Of a DNA stretch of 64,000 nucleotides, positions 34,926 to 47,802 are shown piece after piece. Origin of the DNA: Haematococcus lacustris (Eukaryota; Chlorophyta; Chlorophyceae; Chlamydomonadales; Haematococcaceae); the NCBI GenBank assembly GCA_030144725.1, contig JASKMD010000019.1, forward strand, positions 431,596-495,595. Reading direction: 5' to 3'. The stretch's first letter is position 1. Each line of letters opens with the position of its first letter. The notes beneath the pieces are model-generated. The model had not been told where the DNA came from. It made no database searches and was given only the letters and a program-made list of their open reading frames with translations. A program made the position numbers and the translations under genes.

Positions 34926-37900
34926 CTAACCCCCCTCCAGGCAGCCTGTTCCCTGGCTTTGGGACAGACCCGGGCTGCAAGCTTCCGCCTGAGGTGCAGG
35001 TAGCGCCTGGGCCCCTTGCCCCACTGCACTGTGCCCAGCTGGCAGCAGGGGGTTTGGTACCTCTTCCGCGCCCTGACAGGGGGAGGACTCAGCTTCGGTT
35101 GCATAGTCGACTGCAGCAGCTTGCTGGTCGCCATCCAGGTTCAGTGGGCTGGCAGGGGAGTGTTGGGATGATGAGGTGCTGGAGGCTGGGGTGCTCAGCG
35201 GCACCAGCTCCCACAAGGTAGGTGCCACGGCCCTTTTCCCCGGTACCCACTGGGCTGAGGATGGAGCACGTGGGACAGGCCTGGGCAGCAGCGTGTTTCC
35301 CCCTGCCCCTGCCCCTGCCGTCTCTGACCCTGACCCTTGCTGCCCGAGGCTGCTGCCGCCTGCCCCTGGGCCAGCCTCCCGTTGCTCCTCATCCCAAGAG
35401 GACAGGGGCAGGAGGTTAGTCTCACTCATCCTCAGGGACCCCATGCCTAGGGCCAGGCTGGGCCCAGGGCTGCGCAGCCCTGCCTGATCAGCACTAGAAG
35501 GCGCTCCCGGCCTGGTGCTGCCACTGGCAGGTTGGCTGAGGTTGGGTGTCTGCTGCTGCTGCTGCTGCTGTGACTGTCTTGACACAGCGCCCTGTGCATT
35601 TGCATCCCCTGCTTGACCACTGCTAAGCTGTGCATGTTGAGCCAGGCCTCCTTGCCTGGTTGCCAACCCTCTGCTGCTGCCAGCCCCCCAGCTGCTGCTG
35701 CTTGCCCAGTTCAGCCCATAGCCGCCAGTCTGCCCCTGGGGCTGGGCTGCACCTGGGTGGGATGGCTGGGGCGGGCCAAACCTGGCTTCTGATGGATCCC
35801 CTGTCCGCTGCCACCTGGGTGGCCTGTCCAGGGAGGTGAGGTCGTGGTGAGGTTGGTAGGTGAAGCCTGACACGGCCTTGCCTGGCAGCGTGACGGCTGC
35901 TGCAGGTGGAGGGGTGTAGAAGATCAACCCACCCTGGTGGGCCGCCAGCACCCCAGGGATGGTTTGAATGGCTGTCGAGGCAGGGGCTGAGAGTAGGTCC
36001 ATGTCAGTGGCAGGGATAGGGGCAGGGGCTGGGTCTGTGTCACTTGCAACCTGGCTGGTTGCATCGAGCTCCTGTTCTGCCTGTTCCTGTGGGTGAAGCA
36101 GTGGCTGGTTGTCAGGCTGGAGCTGCTGCTGGTCAGTGGCGCCGTGCGAAGTTGCTAGGTGTGCCTGGCTGGGTGGTGCCTGGAGCTTGGTAGGCTGGTG
36201 TGGGGCTGGCTGGCTGGGCTGGTGCAGGCGCAAGCCCTTAGTCTCTGCCAGCTCTATGAGGTCCCAGGGGGCCAGGCCCACGCGCAAGCAGGAAAACACC
36301 ACGGAGTTGAGCACCTGAGCAGCAGGGGGACCAGGGCCAGGGAGGTAACAGCAGGGGAGGGGCCAGGGCCAGGGCCAGGGCCAGGGGGGTTTCAGCAGGA
36401 CACCAGGGCTGTGCCTTGACAGTACCGGGTAAGGGTAAGCAAGAGAAATGCACAGCAGACCCTAGTTTGTGGTACCATGTGTGTGTAACCAGCAACTTGG
36501 TTTGTGTGAGGGTATGATAAGCCATGCCAATGTTGATGGCAATGCCAATGGAATCTAACAGCCTTGTGGCCATGCACTAATAAATGCAGCCCCAGCCTCA
36601 GCCTGACTACCCAAATATAACCCTGAAGTCGTTCCTTGCGAACTTGTCCTCGCCAGCATCCTCATCAGCATGGTCAGGAACAGCAGCAGCGTCGCCAGCA
36701 CCAGGGGCGGTAGGAGCGGGCCCTTGATCAGGATCAATGACAACCTGGACCGCAGTCAAACTGACCTTGTACTGGGATTGCTGCTGGGTGTAATCCACCC
36801 TCTGACCGGCCTCAAAGCCAGGCGCTGGCAGCGCCTGGAGCATCAGGATGCAGCGCTGCAGCACTCCATGGAACAGCTGAAGCTCCTCAGGGGATAAGAG
36901 CACAGAGGGGCTGAGGGAGGGGCTGGGAGCAGCTGCCAAGGCCATCGAGGGAGTGATGGGGGAGGCGGCAGCTGTGCCTGGGGTCATGGAGGGGTCGAGG
37001 GAGGGGATGGCAGCTGCAGGGCAGGGTGGCGGTGGTGAGTGTCTTGTGTCTGGTGCTTTGGGGATGTGGCTAGGGGCTGAGCTGTCCAGCAGGTGCCCAG
37101 GGAGAGGGGTGGTGAGGGGCAGGGTGGCACCAGGCTGCGTCTGTGGACACAGATCTGAGTACTGTTGTTGGCTCTGCTCACAATCCAGGATAAGCTCAGC
37201 AGGTGGGGCTGCCTCAGTGATGTCAGCACAGTCTGACTGAGCCACTGCTAAGGCAGGTGAGCCCTGCCCAGCTTGCTGCACTAGGGGGTCTCCGATGACT
37301 GCTCCATTAGCCCAGACGTGTGCAAGTGCCTCCCCATGGCCAGTGGCCCCAGCGTCTGAGGTGAATGCACCCAGTAGCTGGCATCCAGGCATGTTGCCTG
37401 CTGACTGGCAACCAGCTGGAGGCACAGGCGCTTGAAGTACAGCCACACCAGGGCCCATCAAGTGCCCTTCAGGTAGAGGTGTTGCTAGCATGGCCCCAGG
37501 CTCCCGGCTGACTGTTTGTGCATCAGGACCTGGTGCTGACATGCTGCCCTGCGCTCCAGCCTCAGCCTCAACCTCAGCCCCAGCCCCATGCCCAGCCTCA
37601 GCTGTGACCACATTGTCGCCAAACCCAGGCACAGCGTGCTGGGTGCTGTCTAGCTTGCTCAGCACAGTGCTGGGCAGGGGAGAAGGAGGGGGTGGCCCTG
37701 CTGCCCCTGGCCCAGCAGGTGAAGCAGCGGGAGCCAGTGCTGGCTGGGGCTGGGCAGGGCTGGGCTGGGAGCCGTCACAGCTGACTGTTGGGAAGGGCAG
37801 GGCCTGGGGTTCTGGGTCAAGAGGGAGGGTGGGGTCTGGGCTGGGTGGGCTGGGGGTGTGCAGGGGTGTGTGGGCTAGGTGGGACAAGCCATACAGCAGG

Positions 37901-40900
37901 GTGGATAACTCGTGGGGGCTGAACTCAGGCAGCTGGGCCTTGGCTCGTGAGCAGATGTGAGTGAGGAGGGCGGGGTGGCGAAACCTGCGACAGCAGAGAA
38001 CAGATAGGTGGGTGGGGGGTGGATGTGGCAGGGAGGAGGAGCAGGTGTGGGAGTGGGAGCAGTGACAGGCCTCTGCAGGGAAGTGGCTGCTAGCTTGACT
38101 AGCGAGGTGCGGCAGTGCTAGTGAAGGCAGTTGAGAGTGTGTGGAGGTAGGGACGAGGTACATGTGAGGAAGAGGTGGAGTCGAATGTGGGGTAGTCATA
38201 TGGTCACATGGCAATTGACCCCTGTAGCGCACACCCCTGGCGCGCCAAGTCAGCTCAGCAGGGCTCAGCATACAGCTGACATAAGTAGAGCTGTCCTGCC
38301 ACTGACCACCCAAGCAGCACCTGAGGTTGGCACACGCCTTGACAATCATCGCCAGCGCTTGCGGCTTGCTGTGCTCCAGCTGTGCAATCACTGCCTCTGC
38401 CATCACATCAAGGAGGTGTGGGGCGGAGGGTGGCTGGTGCTGGAAGATGCCGAAGGCCCACAACACAGTGGACAGCTCCCTCAGCTCCAGGCTGGGCAGG
38501 CGGCTGGCCAGGAGGGGGCTCAGGGTGTTGAGCATGCCTTCGTGGTAGTGTCGAGCGTGGGCGTAACCGCATAGCACAGAGCAGAGGTCGGTGGCGGTGA
38601 AGGCGTGCTTCCAGTATCTCAAGTGAAGGGGCAGTTCGTCAAGCAGGGTAGCAGCCTTGTATCTGCAAAGGAAGCAGGCAGAGAAGAGGACGATGTGTTG
38701 ATAAGAGTGAAGGCAAGGTGTGGTGTGTAGTGTGGGCTGGATAGGGTAGGGTAGCAGGGACACGGTCAGCGTTTCTGTCAAGGTCTAGGTGGGGTCAAAG
38801 GCTTATGGTCATATGTCATGCGTGGTGATCACAATAATGGCCACGATCGAGTTTTGGGGTCATTTGCGTGGTTTAGGAAGCGTCTCATACTGCCCATCTT
38901 TACGGACCTCATGCGCCCAAAGGCCCACAGCAGGTTGGCTATATCTTGAGGCACCAGAATGGCCGCGTCACGCCTCCCCCACTCCGACTGGCCAGCAGCC
39001 GGGCTTGCAGCCATGCCCGGGGGGCCAGGCAGCCCCCTACCCTGCAGCAGCCCTGGTCTGCTCAGGCCAACACCCCCGCCCCCCTGCTGCCCATGCTGCC
39101 CCCCCAGGCCGCTAGAGTTGTAGCTTAGGGTCGGCAGCGGAGTCGAGTCCTGGGATGGGGGGTGTAGGAGGGGAGGTGGCCCCGGTGGAAGCAGCACTGC
39201 CCCACCTGCCCAGCTCGTGCAGCCCTGGCTGCTGCTGGGCATCAGTGGCCAGCCCTGCTGCCAAGGCCCCACCGTCTCACCCAATGGGCTGCACCCAGGC
39301 GTGCTAGTAGGGCTGGAGGAGCTGTGCAATGAGGGTGTGGAGAGAGGGTCAGAGCAGCGTGAGAGAATGGGGGAGAGGGCGGGCGGCAGTTGGGCAGTTG
39401 GTGTGGCCCAAGGGCTGGGAGGCCTACTGGGCGGGGGTGGTGCTGAAGGGGTGGGAGGGGGTGGGGGGTAGTCTGGGCCTTGTGGGGTGGGCCAGCTGGC
39501 ACCAGCCGCCAGGTTGACTGAGTCTGTGATGCTCAGAGCGTCAGCCCAGGCCCCTGGCGCACTGAGGCTGCTGATCACCTCTGTCCCGCCAGTTGCAAGG
39601 GGCACAGCAGGTCCGGGCCATTTGACAGGCAAGCTGGCACTGGGTCCTGATCCCTCAGCATCTACTGCACTAACCCCAGAGGAGGCCACCCCATTGGCAG
39701 CAGGGCTGGGTCCCTGGGGCGTCCCGGTCATCTCCTGGTGACTAGCTACCTTGCAGTGAATGTCCCTTGCAAGCCCCTGGGATGTGGACTCTGGCATGAC
39801 TGCACGTGGTGCAAAGCTGCGCATGCGCCGTGCTTGCGTGCCCATGCGACCTAGGGATCCCAGCATGCGCCGCTCCACCAGCTGCAGCATGTGAAGGCTA
39901 GGGGTGTGCTGCAGCTTGGCCAGGGACCACATGAGGAGGGCGAGTTCCTGGTTCTTGAACAAGCGGATGTCATAGCACAGAGTGTCGCAGGCGGCCTCCA
40001 TCAGCACCTGGCACAATGGAGAGGCAGGAAGCTTCAGGCTGTGGTCTAGCCAGGTCTCATTTGTACAGGTCAGGTCGGGTCGGGTCGGGTCGGGTCGGGT
40101 CAGGTCAGGTCAGGTCGGGTCGGGTCAGGTCGGGTCGGTTCGGGTCGGTTCGGGTCGGTTCGGGTCGGGTCGGGTCGGGTCGGGTCGGGTCGGGTCGGGT
40201 CGGGTCGGGTCGGGTCGGGTCGGGTCGGGTCGGGTCGGGTCGGGTCGGGTCGGGTCGGGTCAGGTCAGGTCGGGTCGGGTCGGGTCAGGTCGGGTCGGTT
40301 CGGGTCAGGTCAGGTCAGGTCAGGTCAGGTCAGGTCAGGTCAAGTCCGTTTGGGTTGCTAGGGTTGTTTGGATTAGGTGAGGTTGAGGCAATGTTGACTT
40401 CAGCTTACTGTTGAGGGAGTTCCGGGGATGCCTAGCCTTGCAAAGCCCCACAGCACTTGCACGATGAACTCAGACCTGGTTTCATACATGCTGGGCAGCA
40501 TGATCTGCAAGCAAAGCCAAACAGCTGCGGGTACACAGGGACTCGGCAACAGAGAGCAGCGAGGCAATGACATCAGCACCCCCTCATTTCCTGCTACTCA
40601 ATGTCCACCATCCTGCAGCTTCTACTTCATAACTCCTTTCACGCAACACCCCATGGCTGCCGACTAGACAGGTCACAGGGCCTGCAAGGGGGAAGAGTTG
40701 GGAGCACAGGGCGGCTGTAGGCCTCAGGGCGCTGGCTGCCAGTTCCAAGCCTCATGACTGTGGCTGCTGTGAGCACTGTGGCTGCCGCTTGCGCCCTGCT
40801 GATGTCCAGGCCCCTTCCCACCTGAGGGATGGCGGCCAGTAGGTCTGGGTGATGGCGCTTGAACACCCCAAACGCCAGCATGATCTGGGCACAGTCACCA

Positions 40901-41804
40901 GGCCTCAGCTGGCCCTGAAGGCGCAGCGCCTGGCTGCACAGCGTATCAAAGATGCGCTGGTTGAAGTGTTCCATGCGGCTGTATGCCCACAGTGCGTTAC
41001 CCACTGCCCGGCAGTCAGCATAGGGCGCTAGGGAGAGCGTCAGGGGGTCCAGAAGCGCCAGGATCTCCATAGCAGGGAAGGCCATGGCCTGCAAGCACAG
41101 CACTGACTAAGGATGTTCATGACTGATGCCAGCGCTTCTCCTGCCCCACATTGGCACACAAAGATGATGATGCTGTTGATAATGATGTGTCAGTGTGACG
41201 GTGAAGATGGTGATGTTGACATGATGTTGCTGCTGCTGCTGCTGCTGCTACTTGAAACAATGTTGGTGATACGGGGGGAGAGAGGTTAGGGAGCTGTGCT
41301 GTGAGCTGCCGGTAGCAGGCCTGCCACTATGCCCCTGCATGCATGCGTCGCTGCTGCTGACCCCATGCGTAGTGTCACCCAGCCACCCATGCCAGGGTAG
41401 GGGTCCACAGAAGAAAGTTGAGCCTGGCACCCCTTACTTTGCTGTGAGCCACATGCAGCATGCTGTGCAAGGATGCTGGCCAGCACCAAGGCTGCTGGCC
41501 CTTTCTTCCGTGCTCAGCCCAGCCTGCAGGTGCACCTTACCTCCGTCAGTGCCTGCGTTCTGTCCATGCCCCCTTGCACCAGCCATGCCTGACGCTGCAC
41601 CACTGATAATGCCAGGCGGCACAGCGCTTGGGATACGTGAGTGACGTCAAACTCCGGGGTGTGCTGCTGCAAGATGGCGTGGAGCTCATCCAGGGACTGT
41701 GACCTGTGCCGCAGGAATGTCGACCTTGGCGTGCTTATCAGTGAGCTGGGCTTAGAACCGATGCGTGGCAGGGGTATGCTCACACCGGGGCATCTGCCTG
41801 TCAT
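34926..41804 (-). CDS. HPR/OPR-like helical-repeat protein (FASTK/RAP-protein type), 1,558 aa
   Basis: Exons: 41804-41541, 41088-40822, 40504-40409, 40007-38908, 38662-38321, 37984-36766, 36314-34926 (264+267+96+1100+342+1219+1389 nt; phases agree). An in-frame TAA lies 12 bases before the ATG. The first 35 residues (MTGRCPGVSIPLPRIGSKPS onward) are basic, Ser-rich and lack acidic residues, like an organelle transit peptide. Repeats of about 37-38 residues follow, each with a core such as ALWAYSRMEHFNQ, IMLAFGVFKRH, VLWGFARLG, LLMWSLAKLQHT, LLWAFGRMRYKA, VLCGYAHARHY, VLWAFGIFQHQ and LLYGLSHLAHT. Long Pro/Ser/Gly-rich linkers sit in exons 4, 6 and 7. Such proteins bind organelle RNA and control its stability, splicing or translation; the target is unknown. 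No RAP domain is evident. The exon 4 donor GTCCGT is weak but restores the repeat. Confidence 0.82.
40070..40345 (+). repeat. (GGGTC)n pentanucleotide array, long allele
   Basis: About 270 bp of GGGTC with scattered AGGTC and GGTTC variants, in the intron between exons 3 and 4 of the helical-repeat gene. The duplicate at 46289-46340 is only about 50 bp long. Confidence 0.95.
41231..41251 (+). repeat. (CTG)n triplet run
   Basis: About seven CTG triplets in the first intron of the helical-repeat gene. The duplicate copy has a similar run near 47232. Confidence 0.8.
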
Positions 41805-42938
41805 GCTGCCTTAGCTGGTCATGCAGCTGCAACATAACATATGACAAACAGAGAGCTGAACATGCAGCTGTGCCCAGCCTTGTAATGAACTAAATAATGG
41901 CAGATGTCTTTGCTGCTGCTGCCTCAACTGCGGTGTTCTCTTACTCCAGAAAATGCTTACTGTTTGATCAGGCGCCTCAGCACCTGCTGCTGGCTGGCCT
42001 CCTGCCCACGGGTTGTGCCTGGAACGCTCAGCTGTGGCTGGGGTATAGCACCTGTGTCCAGGAAGCATCGCTGTGTCAGTGCTGCTACCACTGCTACCAC
42101 AACCACTGCTACTGTAAGTGCAGCTACACACCAAGCACAGGAGTAGAAGCTGCTTGCTCCAGCGCAAGGCAGCTGACATGCTCCCGGCGCTGAGTTAATA
42201 TCTGTCCAGGGGTACACCGCAGCCGCAATGATGACGCTCTGCATCTAATCATCGGGGAATGGCATTAGTTGTGAACAAGAGGGCTTAGGGCCTGCGGCTA
42301 TCCGCACCCCGCTGCGCCAGGACTGATCGCAGGCTGCCGGTGATGCAGCTGGCGAGTCATGGATGGGGGGGTAGCAATTGATTGATGGTTTCGTCAATTA
42401 AGCTGCAAGTCAACAAAGCAGCAGCCAGGTTATCGCGGCGGGGTAAGGAGCAGCGTGGGGCAACTGGCATCCCGCCCATTGCCTTTCAACAAAGCGCTAG
42501 CCCGGCGTCGCACAAACACGCACCTCGGTCAGGACGCTTTTGGACATCTGTCGCGATGTCCCGTGCTACGTATGCTGAAGGATGTTAAACTGCTCCAAGG
42601 CGTATATTACTAGCATTGTGCACCCTAAGCTGCGTCGCATGCCCCATGCGCGGTAATGGAAGGTGGGCGAGGTAGACGTGGGCGCAACGTCAATGCTACA
42701 CTACTTTGCAACCTGTCATATACCCTACCTTCAGTGTTGTACAAAGCTACTCCATCCAGAGATTCCATTTCTTTAAGTCTCTTAAATGGCCATCACATGG
42801 GAGCCGACACATGGGAGCCGACACAGGCAGGCTGCTACGTACTTGAGTACAGGGCGTTGACCTTTATTGTAACGCCACAACCTAGCAAGTACATGCGGAA
42901 AGGTTGCGGTTTCAAACGTAATCAAAATAGTAAGAAGC
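41805..42938. promoter_or_regulatory. Head-to-head intergenic region between helical-repeat and coiled-coil genes
   Basis: 1.13 kb separates two divergent start codons. No exon could be joined in phase to either gene here, so I read it as 5' UTRs and a shared promoter region. Open frames on both strands (for example minus 42244-41957) do not connect. The duplicate is 47803-49071. Confidence 0.5.
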
Positions 42939-43583
42939 ATGCAAAGGCTCCGTAGTGATAAGCATTCAGCGTCATTTGATTCGCTGCACATCGATGATGG
43001 AAAAGAGGAGGTAAGGCTTGCTTGGTTTTTTCGGCCCTCTTCTTGCTGTACCCATCCATCGTTAGGTATTTGCTGTCATCTGCAGCGTCCCTATGTCCAC
43101 CTCAGAGGTCCGGGTTGGAGGTGGTTCAGTGCCGCACTTACAGTCTTGGTCACCTTGCTTTGCTCCAGCGTCCTTCTCCTTAGGCAAGGCAGCAAGTGGG
43201 TCCAAAGTAGCATTGGAGCTGCTGCAGTAGCAGGACAAACCTGCATAACTGGAGCACATAGCATGCCGCAATACGCTACACCCTTGTCCTTGAATGCAGC
43301 TACTAAGCAACGAAAGCATTGTGTCAGAGCTGAAGTTACAGATTCGTGAACTGAAGAATGAGGTGAGAGATGAAGCTATGGTGCTGGAGTGCATTGCATA
43401 GCATGCATGCTTTTGGACAGCTAACACTGCTATGGAGCCACCAGGATGTTAGTGCTGCGTCGCTCTAATGGGCTAGATGGAGCAGACCCAGGGTTATGTG
43501 ACCCCGCCACAGTCAAAGCAGCTGAGCAGCAGGTGTCAAACTGTCAGTCCGAAAACCAGGAAGCTAACAAGAAGCTGAAATGA
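42939..43583 (+). pseudogene. Truncated copy of coiled-coil gene
   Basis: First exon 42939-43010 (MQRLRSDKHSASFDSLHIDD) is intact, and the second exon (LLSNESIVSELKLQIRELKN) is recognisable near 43304-43364. The intron before the third exon has lost most of its length and its acceptor. The third exon breaks off in a TGA at the duplication junction (about 43575-43640), and the fourth and later exons are missing. The intact copy is at 49072. Confidence 0.75.
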
Positions 43584-43636
43584 GAGATGACAACGTTGTG
43601 CATTTGTACATGTATGCTTATGAACACAGCTAAGAC

Positions 43637-46600
43637 TGCTCAGCCTCAACCCCAGCCTCAGCCTCAACCCCAGCCTCTACCTCAGCCCCAGCCTCAGCTG
43701 TGACCGCATTGACACCAAACCCAGGCACAGCGTGCTTGGTGCTGTCTAGCTTGCTCGGCACAGTGCTGAGCAGCGGAGAAGGAGGGGGTGGCCCTGCTGC
43801 CCCTGGCCCCAGTGTTGAGACTTCGTCCTGGTCAGGGGTGAGAGGACAGGGCTGAGCAGGGCAGGGCGGCAGGGTGGCCTCTGACTGCCACCCTGGTTGC
43901 CCTGGTCCTGCCACTTGCCGCACCTCAGGTGAAGCAGCGGGGGCCAGTGCTGGTTGGGGCTGTGCAGGGCTGGTTTGGGAGTCGTAACAGCTGACTGTTG
44001 GGTAGGGCAGGGCCTTGGGTCCTGGGTCGAGACATAGGGTGGGGTCTGGGCTGGGGTGGGCTGGGGGTGTGCAGGGGTGTGTGGGCTAGGTGGGACAAGC
44101 CATACAGCAGGGTGGATAACTCGTGGGGGCTGAACTCAGGCAGCTGGGCCTTGGCTCGTGAGCAGATGTGAGTGAGGAGGGCGGGGTGGCGAAACCTGTG
44201 ACAGCAGAGAACAGATAGGTGGGTGGGGGGTGGATGTGGCAGGGAGGAGGAGCAGGTGTGGGTGTGGGAGCAGTGACAGGCCTCTGCGGCGGGAGCGGGG
44301 GAGTGGCCGCTAGCTTGACTAGCGAGGTGCGGCAGTGCCAGTGAAGGCAGTTGAGAGTGTGTGGAGGTAGGGACGAGGTGCGTGTGAGGACGTGGTGGAG
44401 TCGAATGTGGGGTAGTCATATGGTCACATGGCAATTGACCCCTATAGCGCACACCCCTGGCGCGCCAAGTCAGCTTAGCAGGGCTCAGCATACAGCTGAC
44501 ATAAGTAGAGCTGTCCTGCCACTGACCACCCAAGCAGCACCTGAGGTTGGCACACGCCTTGACAATCATCGCCAGCGCTTGCGGCTTGCTGTGCTCCAGC
44601 TGTGCAATCACTGCCTCTGCCATCACATCCAGAAGGTGTGGGGCGGAGTGCGGCTGGTGCTGGAAGATGCCAAAGGCCCACAACACAGTGGACAGCTCCC
44701 TTAGCTTCAAGCTGGGCAGGCGGCTGGCCAGGAGGGGGCTCAGGGTGTTGAGCATGCCTTCGTGGTAGTGTCGAGCGTGGGCGTAACCGCATAGCACAGA
44801 GCAGAGGTCGGTGGCTGTGAAGGCGTGCTTCCAGTATCTCAAGTGAAGGGGCAGTTCGTCAAGCAGGGTAGCAGCCTTGTATCTGCAAAGGAAGCAGGCA
44901 GAGAAGAGGACGATGTGTTGATAAGAGTGAAGGCAAGGTGTGGTGTGTAGTGTGGGCTGGATAGGGTAGGGTAGCAGGGACACGGTCAGCGTTTCTGTCA
45001 AGGTCTAGGTGGGGTCAAAGGCTTATGGTCATATGTCATGCGTGGTGATCACAATAATGGCCACGATCGAGTTTTGGGGTCATTTGCGTGGTTTAGGAAG
45101 CGTCTCATACTGCCCATCTTTACGGACCTCATGCGCCCAAAGGCCCACAGCAGGTTGGCTATATCTTGAGGCACCAGAATGGCCGCGTCACGCCTCCCCC
45201 ACTCCGACTGGCCAGCAGCCGGGCTTGCAGCCATGCCCGGGGGGCCAGGCAGCCCCCTACCCTGCAGCAGCCCTGGTCTGCTCAGGCCAACACCCCCGCC
45301 CCCCTGCTGCCCATGCTGCCCCCCCAGGCCGCTAGAGTTGTAGCTTAGGGTCGGAAGCGGAGTCGAGTCCTGGGATGGGGGGTGTAGGAGGGGAGGTGGC
45401 CCCGGTGGAAGCAGCACTGCCCCACCTGCCCAGCTCGTGCAGCCCTGGCTGCTGCTGGGCATCAGTGGCCAGCCCTGCTGCCAAGGCCCCACCGTCTCAC
45501 CCAATGGGCTGCACCCAGGCGGGCTAGTAGGGCTGGAGGAGCTGTGCAATGAGGGTGTGGAGAGAGGGTCAGAGCAGCGTGAGGGAATGGGGGAGAGGGC
45601 GGGCGGCAGTTGGGCAGTTGGCGTGGCCCAAGGGCTGGGAGGCCTACTGGGCGGGGGTGGGGCAGTAGGGGTGGGAGGGGGTGGGGGGTAGTCTGGGCCT
45701 TGTGGGGTGGGCCAGCTGGCACCAGCCGCCAGGTTGACTGAGTCTGTAATGCTCAGGGCGTCAGCCCAGGCCCCTGGCGCACTGAGGCTGCTGATCACCT
45801 CTGTCCCGCCAGTTGCAAGGGGCACAGCAGGTCCGGGCCATTTGACAGGCAAGCTGGCACTGGGTCCTGATCCCTCAGCATCCACTGCACTAACCCCAGA
45901 GGAGGCCACCCCATTGGCAGCAGGGCTGGGTCCCTGGGGCGTCCCGGTCATCTCCTGGTGACTAGCTACCTTGCAGTGAATGTCCCTTGCAAGCCCCTGG
46001 GATGTGGACTCTGGCATGACTGCACGTGGTGCAAAGCTGCGCATGCGCCGTGCTTGCGTGCCCATGCGACCTAGGGATCCCAGCATGCGCCGCTCCACCA
46101 GCTGCAGCATGTGAAGGCTAGGGGTGTGCTGCAGCTTGGCCAGGGACCACATGAGGAGGGCGATTTCCTGGTTCTTGAACAAGCGGATGTCATAGCACAG
46201 AGTGTCGCAGGCGGCCTCCATCAACACCTGGCACAGAAGGAGAGGCAGGAAGCTTCAGGCTGTGGTCTAGCCAGGTCTCATTTGTACAGGTCAGGTCGGG
46301 TCGGGTCGGGTCGGGTCGGGTCGGGTCGGGTCAGGTCAGGTGAAATCGAGTCCGTTTGGGTTGCTAGGGTTGTTTGGATTAGGTGAGGTTGAGGCAATGT
46401 TGACTTCAGCTTACTGTTGAGGGAGTTCCGGGGATGCCTAGCCTTGCAAAGCCCCACAGCACTTGCACGATGAACTCAGACCTGGTGTCATACATGCAGG
46501 GCAGCATGATCTGCAAGCAAAGCCAAACAGCTGCGGGTACACAGGGACTCGGCATCAGAGAGCAGTGAGGGTAATGACATCAGCACCCCCTCATTTCCTG

Positions 46601-47802
46601 CTACTCAATGTCCACCATCCTGCAGCTTCTACTTCATCATTCCTTTCACGCAACACCCCATGGCTGCCGACTCAACAGGTCACAGGGCCTGCAAGGGGGA
46701 AGAGTTGGGAGCACAGGGCGGCTGTAGGCCTCAGGGCGCTGGCTGCCAGTTCCAAGCCTCATGACTGTGGCTGCTGTGAGCACTGTGGCTGCCGCTTGCG
46801 CCCTGCTGATGTCCAGGCCCCTTCCCACCTGAGGGATGGCGGCCAGTAGGTCTGGGTGATGGCGCTTGAACACCCCAAACGCCAGCATGATCTGGGCACA
46901 GTCACCAGGCCTCAGCTGGCCCTGAAGGCGCAGCGCCTGGCTGCACAGCGCGTCAAAGATGCGCTGGTTGAAGTGTTCCATGCGGCTGTATGCCCACAGT
47001 GCGTTGCCCACTGCCCGGCAGTCAGCATGGGGCGCTAGGGAGAGCGTCAGGGTGTCCAGAAGCGCCAGGATCTCCATGGCAGGGAAGGCCATGGCCTGCA
47101 AGCACAGCACTGACTAAGGATGTTCATGACTGATGCCAACACTTCTCCTGCCCCACATTGGCACACAAAGATGATGCTGTTGATGATGATGCGTCAGTGT
47201 GACGGTGAAGATGGTGATGTTCTCATGAAATTGCTGCTGCTGCTGCTGCTGCTACTGGAAACAATGATGGAGGGAGTGAGAGGTTAGGGAGCTGTGCTGT
47301 GAGCTGCCGGTAGCAGGCCTGCCACTATGCCCCTGCATGCATGCGCCGCTGCTGCTGACCCCATGCGTAGCGTCACCCAGCCACCCATGCCAGGGTAGGG
47401 GTCTACAGAAGAAAGTTGAGCCTGGCACCCCTTACTTTGCTGTGAGCCACATGCAGCATGCTGTGCAAGGATGCTGGCCAGCACCAAGGCTGCTGGCCCT
47501 TTCTTCCGTGCTCAGCCCAGCCTGCAGGTGCACCTTACCTCCGTCAGTGCCTGCGTTCTGTCCATGCCCCCTTGCACCAGCCATGCCTGACGCTGCACCA
47601 CTGATAATGCCAGGCGGCACAGCGCTTGGGATACGTGAGTGACGTCAAACTCCGGGGTGTGCTGCTGCAAGATGGCGTGGAGCTCATCCAGGGACTGTGA
47701 CCTGTGCCGCAGGGATGGCGACCATGGCGTGCTTATCAGTGAGCTGGGCTTAGAACCGACGCATGGCAGGGGTATGCTCACACCGGGGCATCTGCCTGTC
47801 AT
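43637..47802 (-). pseudogene. Truncated duplicate of helical-repeat gene
   Basis: Exons 47802-47539, 47095-46829, 46510-46415, 46227-45128, 44882-44541 and part of exon 6 (44204 to about 43637) correspond one to one with the intact gene at 34926-41804. Exons 1-5 remain open. Exon 6 has an extra C in a C-run near 44056 that shifts the frame after LSHLAHTPLHTPSPP, a roughly 110-bp extra segment near 43810-43925, and then ends at the duplication junction. The last exon is absent. Because exons 1-5 are nearly identical to the parent, the duplication is recent; a transcript could still give a shortened repeat protein. Confidence 0.85.
46289..46340 (+). repeat. (GGGTC)n pentanucleotide array, short allele
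   Basis: About ten GGGTC or AGGTC units at the same intron position as the 270-bp array at 40070-40345. Confidence 0.95.

Larger units (their letters stand above)
37556..43573. repeat. Tandem duplication unit 1 (about 6 kb)
   Basis: Direct repeat with 43637-49826. The offset is 6,220 bases at 38.1-40.0 kb and about 6,000 at 40.6-42.2 kb, because the GGGTC array is longer here. It is about 6,130 at 42.9 kb. Unit 1 holds exons 1-5 and part of exon 6 of the intact helical-repeat gene, the head-to-head intergenic region, and a truncated coiled-coil gene. Confidence 0.95.

Noticed and set aside
39982..40414. 132-residue frames made of Val-Gly-Ser-Gly-Arg repeats
   Set aside because: Translation of the GGGTC array in an intron.
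41897..42244. Frames between the divergent genes, such as a minus-strand 95-residue frame with an apolar AVVVVAVVAAL run
   Set aside because: Present in both duplicate copies, but the duplication is too recent for that to mean selection. No donor joins it to exon 1 of the helical-repeat gene in phase.
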